DNA from: Gemmatimonadota bacterium
GTDB lineage: Bacteria > Gemmatimonadota > Gemmatimonadetes > Gemmatimonadales > Gemmatimonadaceae
DNA length: 64,000 bases
Assembly (NCBI GenBank): GCA_020161135.1
Contig: JAIUOB010000005.1
Span: 372,001 to 436,000, forward strand
Reading direction: 5' to 3'
Shown: positions 7,928-16,329 of the stretch, one piece after another
Layout of the letters: each line of letters opens with the position of its first letter
How positions within the stretch are numbered: the stretch's first letter is position 1
Made by a program: the position numbers and the translations under genes
The notes under the pieces: model-generated
What the model saw: only the letters and a program-made list of their open reading frames with translations
What the model was told of the DNA's origin: nothing
Database searches by the model: none

Positions 7928-8755
7928 ATGACACCGACTGATCCCTCGCTCGCCCGCCGCCGGGTGGCCTCACCGCCACCCACCGATCCCCAGACCCGTG
8001 CGGAGGCGCTCTCCGTGGCGGCCCGCGCCCTGCGCTCGGCCGAGCACGTCTGCGTCCTGACCGGAGCAGGGGTGTCCGCCGAGAGCGGGATTCCGACGTT
8101 CCGGGAGGCGCAGACCGGCCTCTGGGCGCGCTACTCCCCGCAGGAGTTGGCCACGCCCCAGGCGTTTGCGGACGACCCGGAGCGGGTGTGGAGCTGGTAT
8201 GCCCTCCGCCGGGCCAGCGTGCGCGCGGCGCACCCCAATCCGGCGCATGCGGCGCTCGTGACGCTCAGCTCCCGGGTCGCGCACTGCACGCTGGTGACCC
8301 AGAACGTCGACGACCTGCACGAGCGCGCCGGCAGCACCGACCTCATTCGCCTGCACGGGTCGCTCATGCACATCCGTTGCAGCGCGGGGTGCCCGGGCAG
8401 CGTGCCGGCCGGCGACGAAAGCGGCACCGTGCCGACGTGCCCGACCTGCGGCGCGCTGATGCGCCCCGATGTGGTCTGGTTCGGCGAGCCGCTGCCCATG
8501 AAGCCGTTCGAGGCGGCTCGCGACGCGGCCATCGCCTGTGACGTCTTCCTGTCCATCGGCACCTCCAACCTGGTCGAGCCGGCGGCGTCGTTGCCATGGA
8601 TCTCGGCGACCCACGGGGCGACGGTCATCGTGGTGAACCCCACCATGGAGGGGCAGCGACGCGGTCCGTCCATTCTGCCCATCGAGGGGCCGGCCGGGGT
8701 CATGCTGCCCCGCCTGATCGCGGAAGCCTTCGCGGGGCGGCGCGCTCGACGCTGA
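7928..8755 (+). CDS. cobB: Sir2-family NAD-dependent protein deacylase (class III, CobB/SIRT5-like)
   Basis: A 275-residue sirtuin that removes acyl groups from lysines using NAD. Visible elements are the NAD loop TGAGVSAESGIPTFR (45-59), QNVDD (125-129), the catalytic His in RLHGS (His143) and a zinc site from Cys151/Cys155 and Cys171/Cys174. Tyr91 and Arg94 in the YALRR segment match the Y-x-x-R signature that favours succinyl or malonyl lysine in SIRT5 and CobB, so desuccinylase activity is likely. The start at 7928 was chosen over upstream in-frame ATGs because conserved sequence begins soon after it; no clear ribosome binding site is seen. It is divergent from the TBDR gene across 263 bp. 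Confidence 0.9.
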   Translation: MTPTDPSLARRRVASPPPTDPQTRAEALSVAARALRSAEHVCVLTGAGVSAESGIPTFREAQTGLWARYSPQELATPQAFADDPERVWSWYALRRASVRAAHPNPAHAALVTLSSRVAHCTLVTQNVDDLHERAGSTDLIRLHGSLMHIRCSAGCPGSVPAGDESGTVPTCPTCGALMRPDVVWFGEPLPMKPFEAARDAAIACDVFLSIGTSNLVEPAASLPWISATHGATVIVVNPTMEGQRRGPSILPIEGPAGVMLPRLIAEAFAGRRARR

Positions 8756-8774
8756 CGTCTCCGCCGGAACCGCT

Positions 8775-8808
8775 GCGGGTGCGCCGCGGAGTGTCGCGGG
8801 CGCGCCGC
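8775..8808. repeat. Imperfect GC-rich tandem repeat
   Basis: GCGGGTGCGCCGC (8775-8787) and GCGGGCGCGCCGC (8796-8808) are near-identical copies 21 bp apart, with similar AGTGT sequence after each. They lie in the 236-bp region between the sirtuin and the PEP-CTERM gene. No function can be assigned. Confidence 0.45.
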
Positions 8809-8991
8809 AGTGTGGCATTCCTGCTCGTGGGATCGAGGACGTCGCGCCACAGCGAGCTGCTCTGCAGGTCGCGCGTCGGGGTTCGTCGCGCTGCCGGGCG
8901 CGGCCGGTACGAATCGTGCAGGCCCCTAGGCATGCCGGCCAGCCGGGTGCACCTTTCCCGAGCCGGATCCCGTCGTTCCCTGAGCCCCGTC

Positions 8992-9627
8992 ATGAAGCGC
9001 CTCGTCGCTGCTGCTGCACTTTTCGTCGCTGTCGCATCGCCGCTCGCCGCCCAGGTCACGTTCGAGGGGCTGCAGAACGGCGCGCTCGTCGCCAACGGAT
9101 TTGGCGGCTACCAGTGGAGCAACGTCTACGTGCTCGACGGGCAGTCGTACTTCGAGCAGGCGTCGGGCTACGGACGCATGGCGCAGGCGACCTCCAGCGC
9201 GATGGTGGCCTACAACGGCTTCGGCAAGATGGCCGAGTTCTCGTCGGCCACGGCATTCAACTTCACGTCCGCGTGGGTGGGTGCCGCCTGGAATCACGAC
9301 CTGCTGCTCGACGTCTTCGGCTATGACGCCCAGGGCGCGCTGGTCGGCTCGGCGCAGTACACGCTGCAGTTGTCGCCGCAGCAGATCCTCCCCGGTCTCT
9401 TCGGTGTCACGAGGGTCCGCTTCGTGACCAGCGGCGGTACCAACGCCGGCCTGCTCGGGCAGGGCACGCAGCTCGTGATCGACAACATCGACACGAACAC
9501 GCTGCCGCCTCCCGCACGGCCGCCGTCGAATCTGCCGCAATCCGCTGTGCCGGAGCCCGCGTCGGTGCTGCTCGTGGGTGCGGGACTCGCGGCACTGGGC
9601 GCAGTCGCCCGTCGTCGTCGCTGCTGA
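8992..9627 (+). CDS. PEP-CTERM sorting-domain exported protein
   Basis: A 211-residue exported protein. A signal peptide (MKRLVAAAALFVAVASPLAAQ) is followed by a Gly/Tyr-rich globular domain (about 22-175) and a Pro-rich linker. It ends in a classic PEP-CTERM tail: VPEPAS, a hydrophobic helix (VLLVGAGLAALGAVA) and an RRRRC terminus. Such tails are processed by exosortase (EpsH/XrtA) and are linked to exopolysaccharide-producing bacteria. No exosortase gene lies in this window, so it must be encoded elsewhere. The N-terminal domain resembles the bulk of PEP-CTERM proteins of unknown function. The ATG at 8992 starts exactly at the signal peptide. Confidence 0.88.
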   Translation: MKRLVAAAALFVAVASPLAAQVTFEGLQNGALVANGFGGYQWSNVYVLDGQSYFEQASGYGRMAQATSSAMVAYNGFGKMAEFSSATAFNFTSAWVGAAWNHDLLLDVFGYDAQGALVGSAQYTLQLSPQQILPGLFGVTRVRFVTSGGTNAGLLGQGTQLVIDNIDTNTLPPPARPPSNLPQSAVPEPASVLLVGAGLAALGAVARRRRC

Positions 9628-9652
9628 ATCGCTGAATCGCTGAATCGCTGAA
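9623..9652. repeat. 8-bp tandem repeat GCTGAATC overlapping a stop codon
   Basis: Three perfect copies of GCTGAATC (9623, 9631, 9639) and a partial fourth (9647-9652). The first copy contains the stop codon of the PEP-CTERM gene. In-phase TGA codons recur every 8 bp, so stops appear in all three frames. This is probably slippage-generated and leads into the terminator. Confidence 0.7.
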
Positions 9653-9671
9653 GGCCGGACGTCTCCTCGCG

Positions 9672-9702
9672 CACGCCGCTCCGCTCTCTGCGGGGCGGCG
9701 TG
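9672..9702. terminator. Bidirectional terminator between the PEP-CTERM gene and phoR
   Basis: A 13-bp stem, CACGCCGCTCCGC / GCGGGGCGGCGTG, with one G-U-type wobble and a TCTCT loop. It lies between convergent genes and is followed on the plus strand by CTGCGTTTG, a weak T-tract. Confidence 0.65.
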
Positions 9703-9720
9703 CTGCGTTTGACCCCGCGC

Positions 9721-11130
9721 TCAGGCCGCGTCGGGAAACCAGGCGGCGATCGTCGTGCCCACGCCGCGTGTGCTCTCGGCGCGCACGCGCCCGCCATGCG
9801 ATTCGGCCAGGTGGCGCACGATGGAGAGCCCCAAGCCGGTGCCGCCGGCTTCGCGCGACCGCCCGGGATCGGCACGGTAGAAGCGCTCGAAGATGCGCGG
9901 CAGGTGCTCCGCCGCGATGCCTTCGCCGGTGTCGCGCACGCCAAGCCAGACCCCCTCGCCGTCGCGCTCGGCGAACACCGTGACCGCACCGGCCGTCGTG
10001 TGGCGCAGCGCGTTCTCGGTGAGGTTGGTGAGCACCTGACGCGCGGCGGTGGGGTCGCAATAGACGGCGCTCGCCGCGTCGCCCACGGCCGGCGTGAGCG
10101 CCACGCCGCGTGATGCGGCGCCGGCGGCCAGCGGCGCGATCACCTCGGCGGCGAGTGCCGCCACGTCGAGCGTTGTGGGATTCGGGAGCCAGCCGCCCGA
10201 CTCGATGCGCGACAGGTCCAGCAGGTCGTCGACGATGCGCTGCATGCGACGCACGCTGGCATCGGCCATGGTGAGGAACTGCTGGCGCAGCGGCTGGGGC
10301 AGTTCGTCGTCCTGCAGCGTCTCGATGAAGCCGCCGATGACGGTGAGGGGCGTGCGCAGCTCGTGCGAGACGTTCGCCACGAAGTCCCGCCGCACCGCTT
10401 CCAGTCGGCGGATCGGCGTGAGGTCGTAGAGGGCCAGCACCGCCCCGCCGTCGGGGAGCGGTCGCGCCGTGAGCGACAGCGTCCGCTCGTCCACCCGCAC
10501 CTCCTCGGGCGCGGCCTCCTGACCGGCCAGCACGGCCGTGAGCGCATCGCGCAGCACGCGATCGCGCGGCAGGTAATCGGCGGGGAAGGGGACCGGCTCC
10601 TTGAGGCGCAACTGTGTGCGCGCGGTGTCGTTGATGCGCACGACGCGCTGTCGCGCATCGACCGCCACCACACCCTCGTTGAGCGACTCGGTGAGCGCGA
10701 CCAGCAGGGCCTCCTCGCCCTGCAGCGCCTGCAGCCGCGTGTCGAGCTGTTCGGCGAGGCGTCGCAGCGCGTCGGCGAGGTCGCCCACCTCACCGCGTCC
10801 GATGGTGCGTGACGGGCGCTGCGACAGGTCGCCGGCCGCGAGGCCGCGGGCCACATCGCGCAACTCCTCGATGGGGCGCGCCACCGGGCGTGCGAGCACC
10901 TGCGCGAGCACGACGCCCACCAGCAGCGCCGCGATGCCGGCCACGACGATGTCGCGGCGCACGGCGGCCAGCAGTTCATCCGTCTCCGGCGAGACCGTCG
11001 GCGTTCCCGCCACCACGTCGCCCGCGCGCACGCGCTCGGTCACGCGCCGCTCGACGGCCACCAGCACGATCGCCACCAGTAGCGTGGCGACGACGAAGCT
11101 GTTGAGGACGATGCGCTGGGTGAGACGCAC
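9721..11130 (-). CDS. phoR: Phosphate-regulon-type sensor histidine kinase PhoR
   Basis: A 469-residue membrane sensor kinase. Two membrane helices (about 9-26 and 59-80) flank a short periplasmic loop. A HAMP-like segment (82-135) and a PAS-like domain (140-240) follow, then the kinase core: H-box FVANVSHELRTPL with His256, N-box NLTENALRH (369-377), G1 DTGEGI (400-405) and G2 GGTGLGLSIV (429-438). A short periplasmic loop plus PAS is the PhoR layout, because PhoR senses phosphate through the Pst complex rather than a ligand. It starts 12 bp after the phoB stop. pstS/pstC about 7 kb away supports PhoR over other OmpR-partner kinases. Confidence 0.87.
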   Translation of the reverse strand: MRLTQRIVLNSFVVATLLVAIVLVAVERRVTERVRAGDVVAGTPTVSPETDELLAAVRRDIVVAGIAALLVGVVLAQVLARPVARPIEELRDVARGLAAGDLSQRPSRTIGRGEVGDLADALRRLAEQLDTRLQALQGEEALLVALTESLNEGVVAVDARQRVVRINDTARTQLRLKEPVPFPADYLPRDRVLRDALTAVLAGQEAAPEEVRVDERTLSLTARPLPDGGAVLALYDLTPIRRLEAVRRDFVANVSHELRTPLTVIGGFIETLQDDELPQPLRQQFLTMADASVRRMQRIVDDLLDLSRIESGGWLPNPTTLDVAALAAEVIAPLAAGAASRGVALTPAVGDAASAVYCDPTAARQVLTNLTENALRHTTAGAVTVFAERDGEGVWLGVRDTGEGIAAEHLPRIFERFYRADPGRSREAGGTGLGLSIVRHLAESHGGRVRAESTRGVGTTIAAWFPDAA

Positions 11131-11142
11131 GGCAGGCGGCGG

Positions 11143-11862
11143 TCAGCCGCGCGGCGCGTTGGCGCGCAACCGGTAGCCGAATCCGCGCACCGTCTCGATG
11201 AGGTCACCCGCGGCGCCGAGCTTGGTGCGCAGGCGTTGCACGTGCATGTCGACCGTGCGCGTCTGGATGTCGGGTGCCGCCTCCCACACCGTCTCCAGCA
11301 GGTGGCCACGGCCCTGCACACGCCCCCGACGCTCGGCGAGCGTGAGGAGCAGCTTGAACTCCGTCGGCGTGAGCTCGACCGCGTGGCCGTCGACGGTCAC
11401 GCGCATCGCGCCGCGATCGATGAGGAGCGGACCGATCCCCACCGTGTCCGCCGAGCCGGCGGGGGCCGCCGATCCGGTGCGGCGGAGAATCGCCTGCACG
11501 CGCAGCACGAGCTCGGCCGGCGAGAACGGCTTGGTGAGATAGTCGTCGGCGCCGAGCGACAGCCCGCGGATGCGATCGGGCTCCTCGCGACGCGCGGTGA
11601 GCATGAGCACCGCCACCTCGCGCGTCTGCTCGTCGGCGCGCAATTGCTCGAGCACGTCGAAGCCCGAGAGGCCCGGCAGCATCAGGTCGAGGACGATGAG
11701 CGACGGACGCTCACGCCGGGCCAGCTCGAGCGCCTCCTGCCCCGACGAGGCGGTCGCCACGCGGAAGCCGGCCTTCGCGAGGTGATAGGCGACGAGGGCG
11801 ACGATGTCCGGTTCGTCGTCGACGACCAGGATGCGTTCGGGGGCGGGTGACGCGGGGTGCAT
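11143..11862 (-). CDS. phoB: Phosphate-regulon-type response regulator PhoB
   Basis: A 239-residue OmpR/PhoB-family transcription factor. The receiver domain (about 10-125) has acidic pocket Asp15/Asp16, phospho-acceptor Asp59 (IVLDLMLPG) and Lys111 (TKPF). The C-terminal winged helix (about 140-235) contains the recognition region RTVDMHVQRLRTKL and the wing GFGYRL. It lies immediately upstream of the kinase gene and is expected to bind direct repeats with an 11-bp period. A candidate of that type is at 4837-4863. Udk ends 25 bp upstream on the same strand. Confidence 0.88.
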   Translation of the reverse strand: MHPASPAPERILVVDDEPDIVALVAYHLAKAGFRVATASSGQEALELARRERPSLIVLDLMLPGLSGFDVLEQLRADEQTREVAVLMLTARREEPDRIRGLSLGADDYLTKPFSPAELVLRVQAILRRTGSAAPAGSADTVGIGPLLIDRGAMRVTVDGHAVELTPTEFKLLLTLAERRGRVQGRGHLLETVWEAAPDIQTRTVDMHVQRLRTKLGAAGDLIETVRGFGYRLRANAPRG

Positions 11863-11887
11863 GCCGGAGGAGGTCGGAGCGAAGGAG

Positions 11888-12562
11888 TCAGCCGGGGTCG
11901 GCCAACGCCGCGACCTGTACCGGCGTCGGTGCCAGGGCGCGCGTGGTCAGCCGTCGTTGGATCTTGGCCACCAGCATCTCGATGGCCACCGTGTTGCTGC
12001 CTCCGCGCGGCACGATCAGGTCGGCGTAGCGCTTGCTGGGCTCGACGAACTGCAGGTGCATCGGCTGCACGGTGGACAGGTACTGCTCCAACACCGACTC
12101 GAGCGTCCGGCCCCGCACCGCAGTGTCGCGGCGAATCCGTCGGATGAGACGGATGTCGGGATCGGCATCGACGAACACCTTCACGTCACACAGGGCGCGG
12201 ACGGACGCGTCCGCCAGCAGCAGGATGCCATCGAGGACCACGACATCGGCCGGCTCGATGCGATGGGTGCGCGTCGCGCGGCTGTGCGTGGCGAATTCAT
12301 ACACCGGCATGTCCACTGCCTCGCCGCGCGCGAGCGCCTCGAGGTGACTGGTGAGCAGGGCGGTGTCGAAGGCGTCAGGGTGATCCCAGTTGACGAGGTG
12401 CAGTTGCTCGAGCGTGAGGTGCCGGAAGTCGCGGTAGTAGGCATCCATCTCCAGGAAGGCGACCGAGGCGCCCGAGAGCGCTTCGGCCACCTTGCGGGCG
12501 ACCGTCGACTTGCCGGATCCCGTGCCCCCTGCGATGCCGATGATGAGGGGCTTCACGGACAC
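11888..12562 (-). CDS. udk: Uridine kinase
   Basis: Phosphorylates uridine or cytidine to UMP or CMP in pyrimidine salvage. The P-loop GGTGSGKS lies at residues 12-19 from the chosen start. Other family motifs are MDAYYRDFRHL, NWDHPDAFD, PVYEFATHSR and the lid region RRIRRDTAVRGR. The 224 residues fit the family length. The GTG at 12562 was chosen because the P-loop follows closely; a second GTG at 12556 is possible, and the longer upstream frame is Arg/Pro-rich non-coding sequence. It is co-directional with phoBR and may share its transcript. It diverges from the nucleotidase operon across 240 bp in which I see no clear promoter. Confidence 0.93.
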   Translation of the reverse strand: MSVKPLIIGIAGGTGSGKSTVARKVAEALSGASVAFLEMDAYYRDFRHLTLEQLHLVNWDHPDAFDTALLTSHLEALARGEAVDMPVYEFATHSRATRTHRIEPADVVVLDGILLLADASVRALCDVKVFVDADPDIRLIRRIRRDTAVRGRTLESVLEQYLSTVQPMHLQFVEPSKRYADLIVPRGGSNTVAIEMLVAKIQRRLTTRALAPTPVQVAALADPG

Positions 12563-12802
12563 CGCAGCGTCAGGGGATGCAGCACGAGGGGGAACCTGCG
12601 ACGGGGTCGTGTCCGGTCTGCCACGACGGCGTAACGGGATCGTATCGGCGGCCGGGGCCGATCGGGCGCACGGTGGCGCGCGTCCATGCGGCCAAGTTCG
12701 CCGGTCACGACAGGGTGCGGCAAGGACACGGGGGCCCATCCGGGCGGTCTGCCGTGGGCGGCGCCCCTCCACACACCCTCGGGGGCGGAGTAGCATTCCC
12801 CC

Positions 12803-15800
12803 ATGGAACGCACCTCAATCCGGCGCGTCGTGGCGCCCCTCGCGACGCTCTTCGCGACGGCCGTGCTTGCCGCCCCGCTGTGTCCTGCGACGCTCCCCGC
12901 CCAGCAGGGCCGGTCCGGCGCGGGTGGGCGCGTCGACCTGGTCATCACCGCCACCACCGACGTGCACGGGCGGCTGCGGGGGTGGGACTACTACGCCAAC
13001 GCCGCCGACCCGGCGCGCTCGCTGGCGGCGGCCGCCACCATCGTCGACTCGGTGCGCGCGGCGAACCCGGGCATGGTGTTGCTGGTCGACGGCGGTGACC
13101 TGCTGCAGGGCAATCCGCTCACGTTCGTGGCCGCCCGCGTGGCGCCGCCTCCGGTGCACCCGGTGGTGGCCGCGATGAACGTCATGCAGTACGACGCGGC
13201 CGTGCTGGGCAATCACGAGTTCAACTACGGTGTGCCGGTGCTGCAGAAGGCACTCTCGCGCGCCGCCTTCCCCTTCCTCGCCGCCAACGTGGTGGATGGG
13301 CGTGGTCGACCGTTCGTCGCGCCGTGGACGCTGGTCGAGCGGAAGGGCATCCGCATCGCGATCATCGGGGCCACGACCCCCGGCTCGATGCTGTGGGACA
13401 AGGACAACCTGCGCGCGGCGCGCCTCACGGTCACCGACATCATGCCGGCGGTGCGCGCGCGCGTGGCCGAGGCGCGCAAGCGCAAGGCCGACGTGGTGCT
13501 CGTGCTGCTGCACTCGGGGCTCGACGAGCCCGCGAGCTATGACACCGTCGCCACCGGGCTCCCCTCGGAGAACGTCGCGGCGCGCGTGGCGCGTGAGATC
13601 CCCGGCATCAATGCGATCGTGCTGGGGCACTCGCACAAGGAGATCGTCGACTCGACGATCAACAACGTGCTCCTGCTGCAGCCGCGCAACTGGGCGGCGA
13701 GTGTGGCGGTGGGCACGCTCACCCTGGCGCGCGAACGCGACCAGTGGCGCGTGGTGCAGCGGAAGGGCGCAGCCGTGCGTGTGGCCGGGCACGCGGAGTC
13801 ACCGGCGGTGCTGGCGGCGTCGGCGACGACGCACCGGAACGCCGTCGCGTGGGTAGCGGAGCCGGTGGGACGCACGACCACACCGTGGCGCGCCGACAGC
13901 GCGCGCATCACCGACCAGCCCATCACCGACCTGGTCAACGAGGTCATGCGACGCACTGCCGGCGCCGACCTCTCGGCCACGGCGGTGTTCTCGCTGGACG
14001 CCGGGCTGCCGAACGGCGCGGTCACGCAGGCCGACCTGTCCAAGCTCTATCCGTACGACAACACGCTGCGGGCCGTGCGCATCAGCGGCGCGCAACTGCG
14101 GGCGTTCATCGAGCATGCGACGCGCTACTACCGCACCCTCAACCCCGACGGCACGGCACCGGCGGCCGGGCTCATCGATGCGTCGGTCCCGGGCTACAAC
14201 TTCGACGTTGTCAGCGGGGTCGACTACACCATCGACCTGACGCGCCCGCTGGGCAGCCGCGTCACGCGACTCGACTACAAGGGGCGCGCCGTGCAGCCCG
14301 GCGACAGCTTCACCATGGCCCTCAACAACTACCGGCAGGGCGGCGGTGGCGGGTTCGGCATGCTGGCGGGCGCACCGGCGACGTACGATCGCGAGGTCGA
14401 CATCCGACAGCTCCTCATCGAGGAGGTGCGGAAGGTCGGCACGCTCGATGCGAACGCGTACGCGACCCGCAACTGGACGCTCGAGCCGGCCGCGGCGCGC
14501 GCCATCGCCTACCGCGAGCAGACGCGTGGTCGTGGTGCGGAGTCCGGCGGCTCGGCACCCGCCGCCGCGGGCCGTGCCACGACCGCCACCGGGACGCCGC
14601 AGGGACGAACGCTGCGGGTCATCGCCATGGCGGATTTCCACGGAGGCCTCACCTCGCGCCCCGACAGCCGCGGCCGCGAGATCGGTGGGGCGGTGGCGCT
14701 GTCGGCTGCGCTCCGCAAGGCGCAGCGCGAGTGCGTCGCGCCGCAGTGCGAGAGTCTCATCGTCGATGGCGGCGACCTGTTCACCGGCTCGCCGGCCTCC
14801 GACTGGGCGGGGGGACGTCCCACGGTCGATGCCGTCAATCGCTTCGGCATCACGGCGGGTGCCCTCGGCAACCATGACTTCGACATGGGGCAGGACACGC
14901 TGCGCATGTACATGCAGGCGCTGCGTCATGCGGTGCTGGGCGCGAACGTGTTCGGCGTCGATGGGCAGCGGCCGGCCTGGGTGAAGAGCGACACCATCGT
15001 GACGCGCGGTGCGGTGAAGGTGGGGATCGTGGGCGCCGCAGCGACGCACACACCCGAGACGACGAGCCGCCGACGCGTGGCGGGCCTCACCTTCCGCGAC
15101 CCGGTGCCCATCTTCGCCGAACGTGCCCGCGCGCTCCGGGCGCAAGGTGCCACCGTCGTCGTGGCGCTGCTGCACGATGGCGCCCGCTGCGTGGTCGACC
15201 GCCCGGATGACTGCAGCGGTGGCGGCCTCGATGTCGGGCGTCGTCTCGCGGCCGTCGGCAAGGACCGTCCCGACGTGCTCGTCCTGGGCCACGCGCACGT
15301 GAGCCTCACCTTCGACCTCGACGGCATGCCCGCGGTCGAGGCAGCCAACATCGGCCGCAGCATCGTCGTGGTGGACGTGCCGCTCGACGGCGGTCGGGCG
15401 CGCACCGAGGTGCGCAACGTGGTGGCCAGCGAAACCGCCGGCGCCGATCCCGTCGTCGACAGCATCGTCCGCACCGCGGTCGCGCGCGTCACCGATCGCA
15501 TGGCGCAGCCGGTAGCCACCATCGCGGCGCCGCTGCTGCGTCGCGGCGAGCAGTACGCGCTGGGCAATCTCATCGCCGACGCCGTCCGCGTGATGGGGAG
15601 TGGGGACTTTGGCCTCTGGAACAACGGCGGCATCCGCAGCGACGTGCAACCGGGCCGGCTCACCTACGGCGGCGTGCACGAGATCGTCCCGTTCGGCAAC
15701 AGCGTGGCGCGCGTACGTCTGCGCGGCCGTGACGTCGCGCGGGTGCTCGAGGCCGGCGCGCTCGGGCGCAACGGCCCGTCGGCACACGTGAGCGGCCTGC

Positions 15801-16075
15801 TGGCCGACATCGACCCCTCGCGCCCCGCCGGGCAGCGCGTCGTGCGTGTCACCGACGCAGCCGGCCGCCCCCTCGACCCCAATCGGATCTACACGCTGGC
15901 GACCGCCGACTTCATCGTCGAGAACGACCTGAAGGATGTGTTGAACGCGGCCGTGAGCACGGAGTTTCTCCCCGTGAAGGACATCGACATGCTTGCCACA
16001 TACCTGCGGCGGCAGCCGCAGCCGGTGCCCACCGACACCGTACCACGCCTCCGCATGTCCGGGGGCGGCCGATGA
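12803..16075 (+). CDS. Tandem double 5'-nucleotidase / 2',3'-cyclic phosphodiesterase, secreted
   Basis: A 1090-residue exported protein holding two complete metallophosphatase/5'-nucleotidase modules in one chain. After a signal peptide (about 1-35), module 1 has DVHGRLRG (53-60), DGGDLLQG, GNHEFNYG (136-143) and GHSHKE, then its own 5'-nucleotidase C-terminal domain. An Ala/Gly/Thr linker (about 575-600) leads to module 2, with ADFHGG (Asp611), DGGDLFTG, GNHDFDMG, LGHAHV and a second C-terminal domain (GNLIADAVRV, NNGGIRSD). Ordinary UshA or CpdB proteins are about 550-650 residues, so this is a fusion or duplication of both halves. It probably releases nucleosides and phosphate from extracellular nucleotides. 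The stop overlaps the next start (ATGA). Confidence 0.9.
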   Translation: MERTSIRRVVAPLATLFATAVLAAPLCPATLPAQQGRSGAGGRVDLVITATTDVHGRLRGWDYYANAADPARSLAAAATIVDSVRAANPGMVLLVDGGDLLQGNPLTFVAARVAPPPVHPVVAAMNVMQYDAAVLGNHEFNYGVPVLQKALSRAAFPFLAANVVDGRGRPFVAPWTLVERKGIRIAIIGATTPGSMLWDKDNLRAARLTVTDIMPAVRARVAEARKRKADVVLVLLHSGLDEPASYDTVATGLPSENVAARVAREIPGINAIVLGHSHKEIVDSTINNVLLLQPRNWAASVAVGTLTLARERDQWRVVQRKGAAVRVAGHAESPAVLAASATTHRNAVAWVAEPVGRTTTPWRADSARITDQPITDLVNEVMRRTAGADLSATAVFSLDAGLPNGAVTQADLSKLYPYDNTLRAVRISGAQLRAFIEHATRYYRTLNPDGTAPAAGLIDASVPGYNFDVVSGVDYTIDLTRPLGSRVTRLDYKGRAVQPGDSFTMALNNYRQGGGGGFGMLAGAPATYDREVDIRQLLIEEVRKVGTLDANAYATRNWTLEPAAARAIAYREQTRGRGAESGGSAPAAAGRATTATGTPQGRTLRVIAMADFHGGLTSRPDSRGREIGGAVALSAALRKAQRECVAPQCESLIVDGGDLFTGSPASDWAGGRPTVDAVNRFGITAGALGNHDFDMGQDTLRMYMQALRHAVLGANVFGVDGQRPAWVKSDTIVTRGAVKVGIVGAAATHTPETTSRRRVAGLTFRDPVPIFAERARALRAQGATVVVALLHDGARCVVDRPDDCSGGGLDVGRRLAAVGKDRPDVLVLGHAHVSLTFDLDGMPAVEAANIGRSIVVVDVPLDGGRARTEVRNVVASETAGADPVVDSIVRTAVARVTDRMAQPVATIAAPLLRRGEQYALGNLIADAVRVMGSGDFGLWNNGGIRSDVQPGRLTYGGVHEIVPFGNSVARVRLRGRDVARVLEAGALGRNGPSAHVSGLLADIDPSRPAGQRVVRVTDAAGRPLDPNRIYTLATADFIVENDLKDVLNAAVSTEFLPVKDIDMLATYLRRQPQPVPTDTVPRLRMSGGGR

Positions 16076-16329
16076 GCGGCACCACCGTGCGTGTGTTCGT
16101 CAACGAACGCGGCGTGAGCGTGGCCGTCGGTGCCACGGCGCTCGACGCGGTGCGCGCGCTGTCGTCCGACGACGCCGACGCGATCGCGGCCGGACGACGC
16201 CGGCTCACCGACAGTCGTGGGCTCCCGGTGGACGCGGGCGAGTCGCTCGTGAACGGCGCGATCTACCGCGTGGTCGCGGTGCGTGCCGCCGCTGCCGACG
16301 CGGCGGACGCCGTCGAGGCCGAGGCGTGA
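16072..16329 (+). CDS. Small beta-grasp (ThiS/MoaD-like) protein of unknown role
   Basis: An 85-residue protein whose start overlaps the nucleotidase stop (ATGA) and whose stop overlaps the adenosine deaminase start (GTGA), so it is clearly a real operon member. The pattern VRVFVNERGVSVAVGATALDA, then a helix, RGLPVDAGESLVNGAIYRVV, resembles a beta-grasp fold of the ThiS/MoaD type. It lacks the C-terminal GG needed for thiocarboxylation and ends in an Ala/Glu-rich tail, so it is not a normal sulfur carrier. A regulatory or scaffold role for the salvage enzymes is possible. The fold call rests on pattern only. Confidence 0.7.
   Translation: MSGTTVRVFVNERGVSVAVGATALDAVRALSSDDADAIAAGRRRLTDSRGLPVDAGESLVNGAIYRVVAVRAAAADAADAVEAEA

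Noticed and set aside
4824..7931. A 1035-codon open frame antisense to the TonB-dependent receptor
   Set aside because: It is Arg/His/Ala-rich with no recognisable domain and mirrors the third-position GC of the real gene; typical of antisense frames in high-GC DNA.
8811..8826. Possible sigma-54 promoter (TGGCATTCC...) upstream of the PEP-CTERM gene
   Set aside because: The GC at the -12 position is not in place; it reads CG there.
13799..15787. A 662-codon antisense frame inside the double nucleotidase
   Set aside because: No domain, biased composition, and full overlap with strong metallophosphatase motifs.
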